Positions 1-7,995 of a DNA stretch of 64,000 nt are shown in pieces. Position 1 is the first letter of the stretch; every line of letters starts with the position of its first letter. The translations under genes and the position numbers were made by a program. The notes below the pieces were generated by a model. It saw only the letters and a program-made list of their open reading frames with translations, did not search any database and was not told the DNA's origin. The DNA lies in assembly GCA_947501695.1 (NCBI GenBank), contig CANMWO010000001.1, positions 1,116,001 to 1,180,000 on the forward strand. Reading direction: 5' to 3'. This DNA comes from an uncultured Sphingomonadaceae bacterium. Its GTDB lineage: Bacteria > Pseudomonadota > Alphaproteobacteria > Sphingomonadales > Sphingomonadaceae.

Positions 1-756
1 GATATCCGCATCAAAATGTGCATCAAGGTCAATGGCGATGATTTTGTAACCATCCACCATGAACTGGGTCACAATTATTATCAGCGTGCCTATAACAAGC
101 AGAGCTATCTTCATCTCGACGGCGCCAATGATGGTTTCCATGAAGCCATTGGTGATATGATCGCGCTGTCGATCACACCGGAATATATGGTGCAGGTCGG
201 TTTGCTGGACGCGGACAAAGTGCCAAGCGCAGATAAGGATGTCGGCCTGTTGCTGCGTCAGGCGATGGACAAGGTTGCGTTCCTGCCCTTTGGCTTGCTG
301 GTCGACAAATGGCGCTGGCAAGTTTTTTCCGGTGATATCACGCCAGAGCAATATACACCCGCCTGGCATGACCTGAAATTGCAATATCAAGGTATCACGC
401 CGCCGGTTGATCGGCCCGCCGAAGCTTTTGACCCAGGCGCAAAATATCATATCCCGGGCAATACACCTTATTCGCGCTATTTCCTTGCGCGGATCCTGCA
501 ATTCCAATTCTACAAAGCCGCCTGCGATGCCGCCGGTTGGGAAGGTCCGCTGCATCGCTGCTCGTTCTATGGAAACAAAGAAGTCGGTGCGAAGCTGAAC
601 GCGATGCTGGAACTCGGAGCGTCCAAGCCGTGGCCCGACGCTCTGGAAGCCTTTACCGGCACGCGCGAAATGGATGGGTCAGCAATGATCAGCTATTTTG
701 CGCCGTTGATGGATTGGTTGAAGGAAGAGAATAAAGGCAAATCCTGCGGATGGTAG
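1..756 (+). CDS. M2-family zinc peptidase (ACE-like peptidyl-dipeptidase), C-terminal part
   Basis: The reading frame is already open at base 1, so the N-terminal half of the gene lies outside the window. The visible part holds the catalytic HELGH zinc motif and, about 24 residues later, the HEAIGD segment that supplies the third zinc ligand, exactly as in peptidase family M2 (angiotensin-converting enzyme and bacterial homologues). Known family members remove dipeptides from peptide C-termini; bacterial ones are usually exported, which cannot be checked here because the start is missing. The gene ends at a stop at 754-756 and is followed at once by a strong hairpin shared with the convergent peroxiredoxin gene. 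Confidence 0.9.
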   Translation, partial: DIRIKMCIKVNGDDFVTIHHELGHNYYQRAYNKQSYLHLDGANDGFHEAIGDMIALSITPEYMVQVGLLDADKVPSADKDVGLLLRQAMDKVAFLPFGLLVDKWRWQVFSGDITPEQYTPAWHDLKLQYQGITPPVDRPAEAFDPGAKYHIPGNTPYSRYFLARILQFQFYKAACDAAGWEGPLHRCSFYGNKEVGAKLNAMLELGASKPWPDALEAFTGTREMDGSAMISYFAPLMDWLKEENKGKSCGW

Positions 757-762
757 ACATTA

Positions 763-798
763 AAAAACCGGCGGAAAATCAAAACTCCGCCGGTTTTT
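763..798. terminator. Bidirectional intrinsic terminator
   Basis: A 13-base arm at 763-775 (AAAAACCGGCGGA) is perfectly complemented at 786-798, leaving a 10-base loop. The arms carry A and T runs on the outside, so on either strand a GC stem is followed by U residues. It sits between two convergent genes and can end both transcripts. Confidence 0.85.
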
Positions 799-815
799 AG
801 ATTGTTTCTGCAGGC

Positions 816-1292
816 TTAAAGCTGGTCGAGCATATAATCGGCAGCGCTGACTTTGAAATCGCCAGGTGCTTCGACATTCAACTCTTCGACTACGCCATCA
901 TTGATGATCATGGAGAAACGCTGACCACGGGTTCCAAGACCGAAACCGGAACCATCCATTTCAAGACCGCAAGCTTTAGCAAAGTCGCCATTGCCGTCAG
1001 CCAGCATGGTGACATCTTCTGAACCGGAATCTCTGTTCCAGGCGCCCAAAACAAATGCATCATTGACTGCGGTACAGGCGATTTCGTCAACGCCTTTGGC
1101 TTTAAGGTCGGCGGCTTTTTCAACATAGCCGGGCAAATGCTTAGCGGAGCAAGTTGGTGTGTAAGCACCGGGAACGGAGAAAAGGGCAACTTTCTTGCCA
1201 GCGAAATAATCAGAGGAGCTGACTTGCTCAGGGCCGTTATCTGTCGCTTTTACAAGGTTTACCTCGGGAATTTTATCGCCTTTGTTGATCAT
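816..1292 (-). CDS. Peroxiredoxin, Prx5-like (hybrid peroxiredoxin / redoxin family)
   Basis: A 158-residue cytosolic thiol peroxidase that should reduce hydrogen peroxide and organic hydroperoxides. The peroxidatic cysteine is C48 in the motif PGAYTPTCS, which is characteristic of the Prx5 group; C73 and C108 are candidates for a resolving cysteine. The length equals that of the single-domain family, with no fused glutaredoxin domain. It is a single-gene unit that converges on the M2 peptidase and is divergent from yqgE. I saw no clear OxyR-type site in the 148-base upstream region. Confidence 0.93.
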   Translation of the reverse strand: MINKGDKIPEVNLVKATDNGPEQVSSSDYFAGKKVALFSVPGAYTPTCSAKHLPGYVEKAADLKAKGVDEIACTAVNDAFVLGAWNRDSGSEDVTMLADGNGDFAKACGLEMDGSGFGLGTRGQRFSMIINDGVVEELNVEAPGDFKVSAADYMLDQL

Positions 1293-1419
1293 GTTGTCGT
1301 TCCTTTTAGGGTTTTATTGGAATATCTTTATGTCCTATACATTTGTGGTGACAGGATCATGAAATTGCAAGCAATGTAATGATAATGCTAGTTTTATCGA
1401 ATTTGCGATGTGCATCAGG

Positions 1420-1436
1420 ACATAAGGTGCTTATGT
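1420..1436 (+). promoter_or_regulatory. Hairpin in the translation-initiation region of yqgE
   Basis: ACATAAG at 1420-1426 and CTTATGT at 1430-1436 form a perfect 7-base inverted repeat with a 3-base loop that ends five bases before the ATG at 1441. There is no recognisable Shine-Dalgarno sequence in its place. It could be a small operator or an RNA hairpin that controls initiation; the sequence does not decide between them. Confidence 0.45.
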
Positions 1437-1440
1437 TGTC

Positions 1441-2004
1441 ATGATGGATGCTCCTCTATATTTCTCTGGCCAGTTTTTACTCGCAACACCGGGCATGGCT
1501 GATCCTCGTTTTGCTCGTTCAATCATAGCGATTTGCTCTCATGACGAACACGGCGCGCTGGGCATCAATATCGGAGAAACATCATCCGATATCAGCTTTC
1601 ACGGTATATTGGAGCAATTCGATATAGCGCCAGAGACGTTAGCGGACCGCAATGTTTTTGTTGGCGGACCAGTGGAGATGCAGCGGGGTTTCATTCTTCA
1701 CAGTCTGGATTTCAATTTATCAGACACGCTTCAGGTTGGTGATCGCTGGGGACTAAGCAGTTCCGTAGATATTTTGGGAGCAATCGCCAAAGACCGCGGT
1801 CCCAAAAAATGGATTGCCGCGCTTGGTTATTCGGGTTGGGGGGCAGGGCAACTGGAATATGAGCTGACCCAAAACGGATGGTCAGTGACGCAAGGCAAAC
1901 CAGATTGGCTTTACGAAACCAACGCAAAAGATAAATGGGAAATGGCTTGGGAGGCTCAAGGGATCGACCCGAATATGTTGTCTGGCCAATTTGGTAGCGC
2001 ATAA
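1441..2004 (+). CDS. YqgE/AlgH family protein (UPF0301)
   Basis: A 187-residue protein with the family hallmarks near its N-terminus (GQFLLATPGM followed by DPRFARS) and the GGPVE segment near residue 75. The structure of the family is known but its biochemical role is not settled; the AlgH name comes from an alginate regulation phenotype in Pseudomonas. Two ATG codons are adjacent (1441 and 1444), and either may be the start. A hairpin directly upstream replaces a normal ribosome binding site. It stands alone between the divergent peroxiredoxin gene and ahcY. Confidence 0.9.
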   Translation: MMDAPLYFSGQFLLATPGMADPRFARSIIAICSHDEHGALGINIGETSSDISFHGILEQFDIAPETLADRNVFVGGPVEMQRGFILHSLDFNLSDTLQVGDRWGLSSSVDILGAIAKDRGPKKWIAALGYSGWGAGQLEYELTQNGWSVTQGKPDWLYETNAKDKWEMAWEAQGIDPNMLSGQFGSA

Positions 2005-2062
2005 AATAGCGAGAGCCATATTATTGTTATAGAAATGGTCAAATTATTGGCATAAAATTACG

Positions 2063-2084
2063 AATATAAAGACATCTTTATATT
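2063..2084. promoter_or_regulatory. Perfect 22-bp palindromic operator upstream of ahcY (SahR/ArsR-like)
   Basis: The arm AATATAAAGA (2063-2072) is followed by CA and then its exact reverse complement (2075-2084). The site lies about 90 bases before the ahcY start. ArsR-family SahR repressors, which respond to S-adenosylhomocysteine, are known to control ahcY and methionine-cycle genes in many Proteobacteria through AT-rich palindromes of this size. Assignment to SahR is inference; the regulator gene is not in this window. Confidence 0.6.
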
Positions 2085-2171
2085 TGCTTCTGAAGCGCGG
2101 AAACGCTAGAGAACGCGCAACTGTCGCACCGGGTTTCCAGTGCGGCACTTTGTCTTTCAAGGAGAATGAAT

Positions 2172-3584
2172 GTGGCTACCGCAGCAGATACAGCAAACCA
2201 GGATTATATCATCAAGGACATCTCCCTTGCCGATTTTGGTCGTAAGGAAATTGAGATTGCCGAAACCGAAATGCCTGGTTTGATGGCGCTGCGCGACGAA
2301 TTTGGCGCTGAAAAGCCTCTTAAAGGCGCGCGGATTACCGGCTCTTTGCATATGACAATCCAAACAGCAGTTTTGATTGAAACACTTTTGGCTCTGGGCG
2401 CGACCGTTCGTTGGGCTTCTTGCAATATTTATTCGACGCAAGACCATGCTGCTGCTGCAATTGCTGCCGGTGGAACACCAGTATTCGCTATCAAGGGCGA
2501 AACACTGGAAGAATATTGGGCTTATGTTGAGCGTATCTTCGATTGGGGTCAGGATGAAACCTGTAACCTCATTCTTGATGATGGCGGCGACGCGACCATG
2601 TTTGCGCTTTGGGGCGCACGTGTTGAAGCAGGCGAAGAACTGTTCAAGCCTGAAAACGAAGAAGAAGAAGTCTTTGTTGCCACGCTGACTCGCTTTCTAG
2701 CTGAACGTCCGGGCTATCTGACCAAAACCGTTGAGAATATTAAGGGTGTGTCAGAAGAAACAACAACTGGCGTTCACCGTCTTTACGAATTGGCGAAACA
2801 GGGCAAGCTTCCTTTCCCTGCGATCAACGTGAATGACAGCGTTACCAAATCTAAATTTGACAACCTCTATGGCTGTAAAGAGTCATTGGTTGATGCCATC
2901 CGCCGCGCCACCGACGTGATGTTGGCCGGTAAAGTCGCTTGTGTCGCTGGTTTTGGCGATGTTGGTAAAGGCTCTGCACAATCGCTTCGCAACGGCGGCG
3001 CGCGTGTTTTGGTTACAGAAATCGATCCAATTTGCGCTTTGCAGGCTTCTATGGAGGGCTTTGAAGTTGTCACAATGGAAGAAGCCACGCAACGGGCTGA
3101 TATCTTCGTGACCACAACTGGTAACAAGGACGTTATCACTGTCGATCACATGCGGGATATGAAAGACCGTGCGATTGTTTGTAACATCGGGCACTTTGAT
3201 AGCGAAATCCAGATTTCTGCATTGAAGAACATGAAATGGACGGAAATCAAACCGCAAGTTGATGAGGTCGAATTTGCAGATGGCAAGAAACTGATCATTC
3301 TTGCTCAGGGCCGTTTGGTAAATTTGGGTTGTGCCACTGGCCACCCAAGCTTTGTGATGTCAGCGAGTTTCACCAATCAGGTGATGGCGCAGATCGAGCT
3401 CTGGTTGCGGCCTGAGCAGTATAAGAACGACGTTTACGTGTTGCCGAAGCATCTCGATGAAAAGGTTGCTGAACTGCATCTTGCGAAACTGGGCGTTAAG
3501 CTCACCAAGCTAACGACCGAGCAGGCCGACTACATCGGCGTTACAGCTGAAGGCCCATTCAAGCCTGATCACTATCGTTATTGA
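2172..3584 (+). CDS. ahcY: Adenosylhomocysteinase (S-adenosylhomocysteine hydrolase)
   Basis: Splits S-adenosylhomocysteine into adenosine and homocysteine, removing the product inhibitor of methyltransferases in the activated methyl cycle. It shows the substrate segment [12 protein letters not shown], the NAD-binding loop [10 protein letters not shown] and the C-terminal motif FKPDHYRY, and has the full family length (470 residues). I prefer the GTG at 2172 as start: the GGAG at 2161-2164 lies seven bases before it, while the ATG at 2166 is only one base from that site. The protein then begins MATAA, a usual start in sphingomonads. A 22-bp palindrome at 2063-2084 is the likely operator. Confidence 0.97.
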   Translation: MATAADTANQDYIIKDISLADFGRKEIEIAETEMPGLMALRDEFGAEKPLKGARITGSLHMTIQTAVLIETLLALGATVRWASCNIYSTQDHAAAAIAAGGTPVFAIKGETLEEYWAYVERIFDWGQDETCNLILDDGGDATMFALWGARVEAGEELFKPENEEEEVFVATLTRFLAERPGYLTKTVENIKGVSEETTTGVHRLYELAKQGKLPFPAINVNDSVTKSKFDNLYGCKESLVDAIRRATDVMLAGKVACVAGFGDVGKGSAQSLRNGGARVLVTEIDPICALQASMEGFEVVTMEEATQRADIFVTTTGNKDVITVDHMRDMKDRAIVCNIGHFDSEIQISALKNMKWTEIKPQVDEVEFADGKKLIILAQGRLVNLGCATGHPSFVMSASFTNQVMAQIELWLRPEQYKNDVYVLPKHLDEKVAELHLAKLGVKLTKLTTEQADYIGVTAEGPFKPDHYRY

Positions 3585-3613
3585 TCAAGTCACTGACGTT
3601 ATCAAAGAAATTA

Positions 3614-3641
3614 CCGGATGGGCCTTAATTGGCTCATCCGG
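3614..3641. terminator. Hairpin between convergent ahcY and lytic transglycosylase
   Basis: An 11-base stem (3614-3624 with 3631-3641, one G-U pair) and a 6-base loop sit in the 69-base gap between two convergent genes. The following bases are pyrimidine-rich (CCTTTCTC) rather than a clean U run, so termination strength is uncertain. Confidence 0.6.
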
Positions 3642-3653
3642 CCTTTCTCAAAC

Positions 3654-5417
3654 TTAGCGCGCAGTAAAGCGTGTTTTGTTTTTGCTCGGTTTCTTTGGAA
3701 AGCTGGGCCATTTATTTTGTGACAATGTACGAAGGCTAGCCGATTTGATTCCGGCTTGCTGTTCATACATCCAGTAGTTGCGCAGGATGATCGAGACATA
3801 GCCACGGGTTTCGACATAAGGAATGCTCTCCATATAGAGCAATGGATCATCATTATCCTTGATTTCGTTGTTCCAGCGCTGAACCGATCCTGGACCGGCG
3901 TTATAAGCTGCAGCTACCTTGGGTAGTTTGCCGCCCGTAATCGATGAATCACTAAGATATTCGAGGTAGGATTGACCATATTCCAGATTGGTCGACGGTT
4001 TGAATAACTGGGCCTTCTGAAATGTCTTACCATTTGCGCGCGCAATATCACCAGCTGTACCAGGACGAACCTGCATTAAACCAACAGCGTTAGCCGGACT
4101 GACAGCCTTGCTACGAAAGGCTGACTCTTGCAGCGTGTGTGCATAAACCAAAGCAGGATCGACCCGCCATCCGCCGTCAGGCTGCCATTTGGGAGCAGGG
4201 AAACGCGCTTGTGCGTCAGGTTTAAACCCGCGAGGAGCATGATGGGCCAGCCATAATTGGGTACGTGGCAAATTTAACTCACGCGCCAATTTTAAGAGAA
4301 TGGCGTGATCGTTGGAATTCCCGATCGTGGCCTGATGCCGCAAGACTTCATCGGCAAGGCCTTCTTCTCCAATTTCAACCAAAGCGATGGCCGCTTTAAC
4401 ATTATCATGCTTTTTTAATGACTTCCAATCACCTTTTGCAAACCGTGCGCTGGTCTTCACGTTCGCGATATCCATTCCCAAAGTCTGTGCAGAAAGCAGA
4501 CCGTAAAAACTATCACTGCGCTTTGCAGCTGTCTGGAGTTTACCTTGTGCTTTTTGCGGTTGACCGCAAACAATATCGGAGCGCGCACCCCAATAGAGAC
4601 CGGCAGCCTGCAAGTCAGAATTGGCCGCACGCCTACCAACATTGTCAAAGGCTGTGCTAGCGGCATTACAATCGTTCAATCGCCACGAAGACAATCCGGC
4701 AACCCAATCAGCATGAGCAACCCAGGGGCCGCTTCCTTTTTGGGCTTTTTGCGCCATACGCTGCGCTGATTTATCATCATTCTCGATATAATATGACCAT
4801 GCAACCCGCTGTTCGAGTTCAGTCCTTGCTTCGGAAGATAAGACGCTATCCGACTCAAAAAGAAGTGCTTCAGCAGATTGCGGGCTGTCATTCTTGATGA
4901 AAGCCAAGATACGACCGCGAATGGCATTCGCCGCATTATCTGACTTTATCGAATTGGGTTTCTTCCGGATTGGCAAACCAGGGACATAAGACAGACTGCG
5001 CCGTTGCGGCAGGTTGGGGAGCAATTGCGCGCCCCGCTTTTTTGCTAGGCGCCCAAGTTGAGCGGCCTGTGGGATATGAGGTGCTTCATTGACCAATATT
5101 AGAAGTGGCGCCAGTTCCGCACGAGGGGAACTGGCATCGAGGAAAAATTCCGCCTGTGCTATAGATTTTAGTGGCCCGTTCGGCGCTTTTGTTATTAAGT
5201 TCTGAGCTTTATCCCATTGCTTGCCGTTCATCGCTTTAAAGATTGCGCGATATTGCTCTGAATGGCTGCGCTTCAATTGTGATGGAATATCTTTGGCAAT
5301 TGACGAGCTTTTGAACAATACTGCTCCACCTTCTTCGGCCAATGTCGGCGATATCGGTAAAGCGACGGTTGCCGCGGTCAAAGCAAGCTTCAATTTGAAA
5401 GAAAACTGATTATTCAT
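3654..5417 (-). CDS. Soluble lytic murein transglycosylase (Slt70-like)
   Basis: Cleaves the glycan strands of peptidoglycan to 1,6-anhydro products in the periplasm. A 587-residue protein with a Sec signal peptide (basic start, hydrophobic core, cleavage after about residue 26), a long alpha-helical superhelical region, and a C-terminal SLT domain. The catalytic glutamate is E431 in the TLQESAF segment, followed by GLMQV and AAYNAGPG motifs. The start at 5417 is favoured over a longer frame because it gives an ATGA overlap with the upstream glycosylase gene and exposes the signal peptide. The pair is therefore translationally coupled. Confidence 0.93.
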   Translation of the reverse strand: MNNQFSFKLKLALTAATVALPISPTLAEEGGAVLFKSSSIAKDIPSQLKRSHSEQYRAIFKAMNGKQWDKAQNLITKAPNGPLKSIAQAEFFLDASSPRAELAPLLILVNEAPHIPQAAQLGRLAKKRGAQLLPNLPQRRSLSYVPGLPIRKKPNSIKSDNAANAIRGRILAFIKNDSPQSAEALLFESDSVLSSEARTELEQRVAWSYYIENDDKSAQRMAQKAQKGSGPWVAHADWVAGLSSWRLNDCNAASTAFDNVGRRAANSDLQAAGLYWGARSDIVCGQPQKAQGKLQTAAKRSDSFYGLLSAQTLGMDIANVKTSARFAKGDWKSLKKHDNVKAAIALVEIGEEGLADEVLRHQATIGNSNDHAILLKLARELNLPRTQLWLAHHAPRGFKPDAQARFPAPKWQPDGGWRVDPALVYAHTLQESAFRSKAVSPANAVGLMQVRPGTAGDIARANGKTFQKAQLFKPSTNLEYGQSYLEYLSDSSITGGKLPKVAAAYNAGPGSVQRWNNEIKDNDDPLLYMESIPYVETRGYVSIILRNYWMYEQQAGIKSASLRTLSQNKWPSFPKKPSKNKTRFTAR

Positions 5418-6211
5418 ATACTCTGGATCCTTGTGAGCCACTGCAAGTCTTTCCACGCTTCCGCCTTGAATTCTGGTCTTTCGAGCAAAATCCGCGGATG
5501 AAAAGTCGCGATCGCATCCGTTTTGGATGATTTGTGGTTAACAAACTGTTTATTTTTACGTGCTTTCAGCAAATTTTGATCAAAAAACAAGTTAGATGGC
5601 GTGTCGCCAAAGATGATGATCTTCTTTGGCTGAACCAATCCGATATGGTGAATTATCCGTTTTCTGAAGATGTCGCGATGTTCTGGTGCTATACGCCCAT
5701 CAAAAGAACGCCCTAAAGATATAGAGGCAAAGTAAGCTCTTTCCGAATCGCACCCTATCGCTTTCAGCATATTCGCCAACAACGCCTGACTTTTTGAAGA
5801 AAAAAGAGAATTTTCGGCCAGTCCACCTTGTTCTGGCATTCCGACAATAATCATGATTTCAGGTGTAATGACGCCGGATGGCAATACATGGTTCTGTGAC
5901 CATTGCGCTTCAATCAAGTTTTTCGAGTTAGACAACCAAGCGATATAATCATTGTGCTCTTCTGGGAAATCTTCGCTGATATTTTGAGGAGAGGAGGATT
6001 CATTTACGAAATCAGGCTTAGTTTCCGTAGGGGCATCAATACGAACAGGCTGGGGTGCAGGGGCTTTGTGCGCTGGAGCAGTATCGGCCAATAGCGACGC
6101 TGGCTCGTCGTTATAATGCAAGTCAACACCTGCCAGGCTCCACCAGTCGCGAAGGCTTTCTATCTGCTGGGCAGACGTGTTTTCAGGATGTGCAGATGCA
6201 GAAAAATTCAT
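5414..6211 (-). CDS. Uracil-DNA glycosylase-like protein, degenerate family 4/5 type
   Basis: 265 residues. The C-terminal two thirds resemble the uracil-DNA glycosylase superfamily: a beta-strand with GMPEQGG (124-130) where motif 1 is expected, a central FGDTP strand and the FHPRILL motif (237-243). The first 110 residues are low in conservation and rich in Pro, Ala and Glu. The whole protein contains a single cysteine (C154), so the four cysteines that bind the iron-sulfur cluster in family 4 enzymes are absent, and the usual GExPG of motif 1 is altered. It may be a divergent or inactive glycosylase. It is the first gene of a pair with the lytic transglycosylase. Confidence 0.7.
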   Translation of the reverse strand: MNFSASAHPENTSAQQIESLRDWWSLAGVDLHYNDEPASLLADTAPAHKAPAPQPVRIDAPTETKPDFVNESSSPQNISEDFPEEHNDYIAWLSNSKNLIEAQWSQNHVLPSGVITPEIMIIVGMPEQGGLAENSLFSSKSQALLANMLKAIGCDSERAYFASISLGRSFDGRIAPEHRDIFRKRIIHHIGLVQPKKIIIFGDTPSNLFFDQNLLKARKNKQFVNHKSSKTDAIATFHPRILLERPEFKAEAWKDLQWLTRIQSI

Positions 6212-6339
6212 CTATGTATAGAGTCATGAGTTGACGAATTGGTCAATTGGCGGGCAAGCATGTTTATGTCCAAAGGGTTGCCGTTTGCGGTAGGGCGATT
6301 GTAAGATAACTTTATAGAGACGATTACGGGAAATATGCA

Positions 6340-7995
6340 ATGAGTGAACGAGAATCTATGCCTTATGACGTGGTCATTGTTGGCGGCGGGCCAGCAGGAC
6401 TTAGCGCGGCTATCCGGTTCAAGCAAATGGCTGATGAAGCTGGCAAAGATCTTTCAGTTTGCATTTTAGAAAAAGGTTCTGAGATCGGTGCTCACATATT
6501 GTCTGGCGCGGTCGTTGATCCCAAGGCTTTGGATGAGTTGCTGCCCAATTGGCGCGAGGAAGATTGTCCAATGGCTGCCGTGCCCGTCACGGATAATCAG
6601 CATTGGGTTCTGACCAAAAATAAGAAATTTTCCATTCCGCACATTCTGACACCGCCGTTCATGCATAATAAGGGAACCTACACAGGATCACTCGGAAACC
6701 TTTGCCGCTGGCTTGGCGAGCGCGCCGAAAACATGGGCGTGGACATTTTTCCCGGTTTTGCGGCTGCGGAGATACTCTACAATGATGATGGCTCGGTTAA
6801 AGGCGTCGCCACCGGCGACATGGGTGTGGCCCGCGACGGAAGTCATAAGCCTGATTATCAGCCGGGATTGGAGCTTCATGCAAAATATACCTTCTTTGCA
6901 GAGGGTGTACGTGGACATCTAACAAAAATTCTTAAGGATAAGTTCGCGCTGGATGCGGACAGTGAACCGCAAATTTATGGGCTTGGTATAAAAGAGCTGT
7001 GGGACATTGAGCCTGATAAACACGTTCCTGGCCGTGTCATTCACAGTCAGGGCTGGCCGCTGGGTGAAGGTTCCAACGGGGGTGGGTTTCTATACCATCA
7101 GGCTGACAACCAAGTGGCTCTGGGTTTTGTAACCTGGCTCAACTATGAAAACCCCTATCTGTCTCCGTTTGAGGAAATGCAGCGATGGAAGCAGCATCCT
7201 GAAATTCGCAAGATTCTGGAAGGCGGAAAGCGCATTTCATATGGCGCTCGGGCGATTAATGACGGTGGTTTCCAATCTGTCCCGAAACTATTCTTCCCCG
7301 GCGGCGCGCTGATTGGCTGTTCTGCCGGCTTTGTGAATGTTCCTCGGATCAAGGGCACGCATACCGCCATGAAAACCGGTATGATGGCGGCGGAGGCGGC
7401 TTTTGAAGCAATTGTCGCTGATCGACAAAGCGATGAACTGACTGCTTATGGTACCGCTTATGAGAATAGCTGGGTCCGTGAAGAATTGCGGGTCGTCCGT
7501 AATGTTTTGCCAGCCGCTGAAAAATATGGCGACTTTTTGGGATCGATTATTGCCGGTATCAACATGTGGGCGGAAAATTTCAAAATCAAAATGCCGTTTA
7601 CAATGAAGCATCATCCCGATCATACTCGCTTGAAAAGAGCAGAGCATTCTACCCCGATCGAATATCCTAAACCGGACGGAGTTATCAGCTTTGATCGCTT
7701 GTCCTCCGTATTCTTGTCCAACACCAATCATGAAGAAGATCAGCCGGTTCATCTGCAATTGAAAGATGCGTCGATCCCGGTGGATGTCAATCTGCCTGAT
7801 TTTGCAGGACCATCGCAGCGTTACTGCCCAGCAGGGGTTTACGAGTTTATAGAAGACGACGAGGGTAATCCGAAATTTCAAATCAACGCGCAGAATTGTG
7901 TCCATTGCAAGACATGTGATATCAAAGATCCGAACCAGAATATAAACTGGGTCGTACCAGAAGGCGGTGGAGGCCCCAATTACCCCAATATGTAA
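6340..7995 (+). CDS. Electron transfer flavoprotein-ubiquinone oxidoreductase
   Basis: Passes electrons from reduced ETF (fed by acyl-CoA dehydrogenases and related enzymes) to ubiquinone at the inner membrane. 551 residues: an N-terminal FAD dinucleotide fold (VGGGPAGLSAA), a central quinone-binding region, and a C-terminal 4Fe-4S domain. All four cluster cysteines are visible: one in RYCPAGVYEF and three in NCVHCKTCD. Length matches the mitochondrial and alphaproteobacterial enzyme. The last 29 bases overlap the start of the downstream TPR gene, so the two are probably co-transcribed. Confidence 0.97.
   Translation: MSERESMPYDVVIVGGGPAGLSAAIRFKQMADEAGKDLSVCILEKGSEIGAHILSGAVVDPKALDELLPNWREEDCPMAAVPVTDNQHWVLTKNKKFSIPHILTPPFMHNKGTYTGSLGNLCRWLGERAENMGVDIFPGFAAAEILYNDDGSVKGVATGDMGVARDGSHKPDYQPGLELHAKYTFFAEGVRGHLTKILKDKFALDADSEPQIYGLGIKELWDIEPDKHVPGRVIHSQGWPLGEGSNGGGFLYHQADNQVALGFVTWLNYENPYLSPFEEMQRWKQHPEIRKILEGGKRISYGARAINDGGFQSVPKLFFPGGALIGCSAGFVNVPRIKGTHTAMKTGMMAAEAAFEAIVADRQSDELTAYGTAYENSWVREELRVVRNVLPAAEKYGDFLGSIIAGINMWAENFKIKMPFTMKHHPDHTRLKRAEHSTPIEYPKPDGVISFDRLSSVFLSNTNHEEDQPVHLQLKDASIPVDVNLPDFAGPSQRYCPAGVYEFIEDDEGNPKFQINAQNCVHCKTCDIKDPNQNINWVVPEGGGGPNYPNM

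Noticed and set aside
1293-1440. OxyR site between peroxiredoxin and yqgE
   Set aside because: No spaced ATAG/CTAT pattern of the right form is present.
2086-2165. Possible SAH or SAM riboswitch in the ahcY leader
   Set aside because: Short stems such as CGCAC/GTGCG exist, but I could not match the conserved core of any known riboswitch class; the palindromic operator explains regulation more simply.
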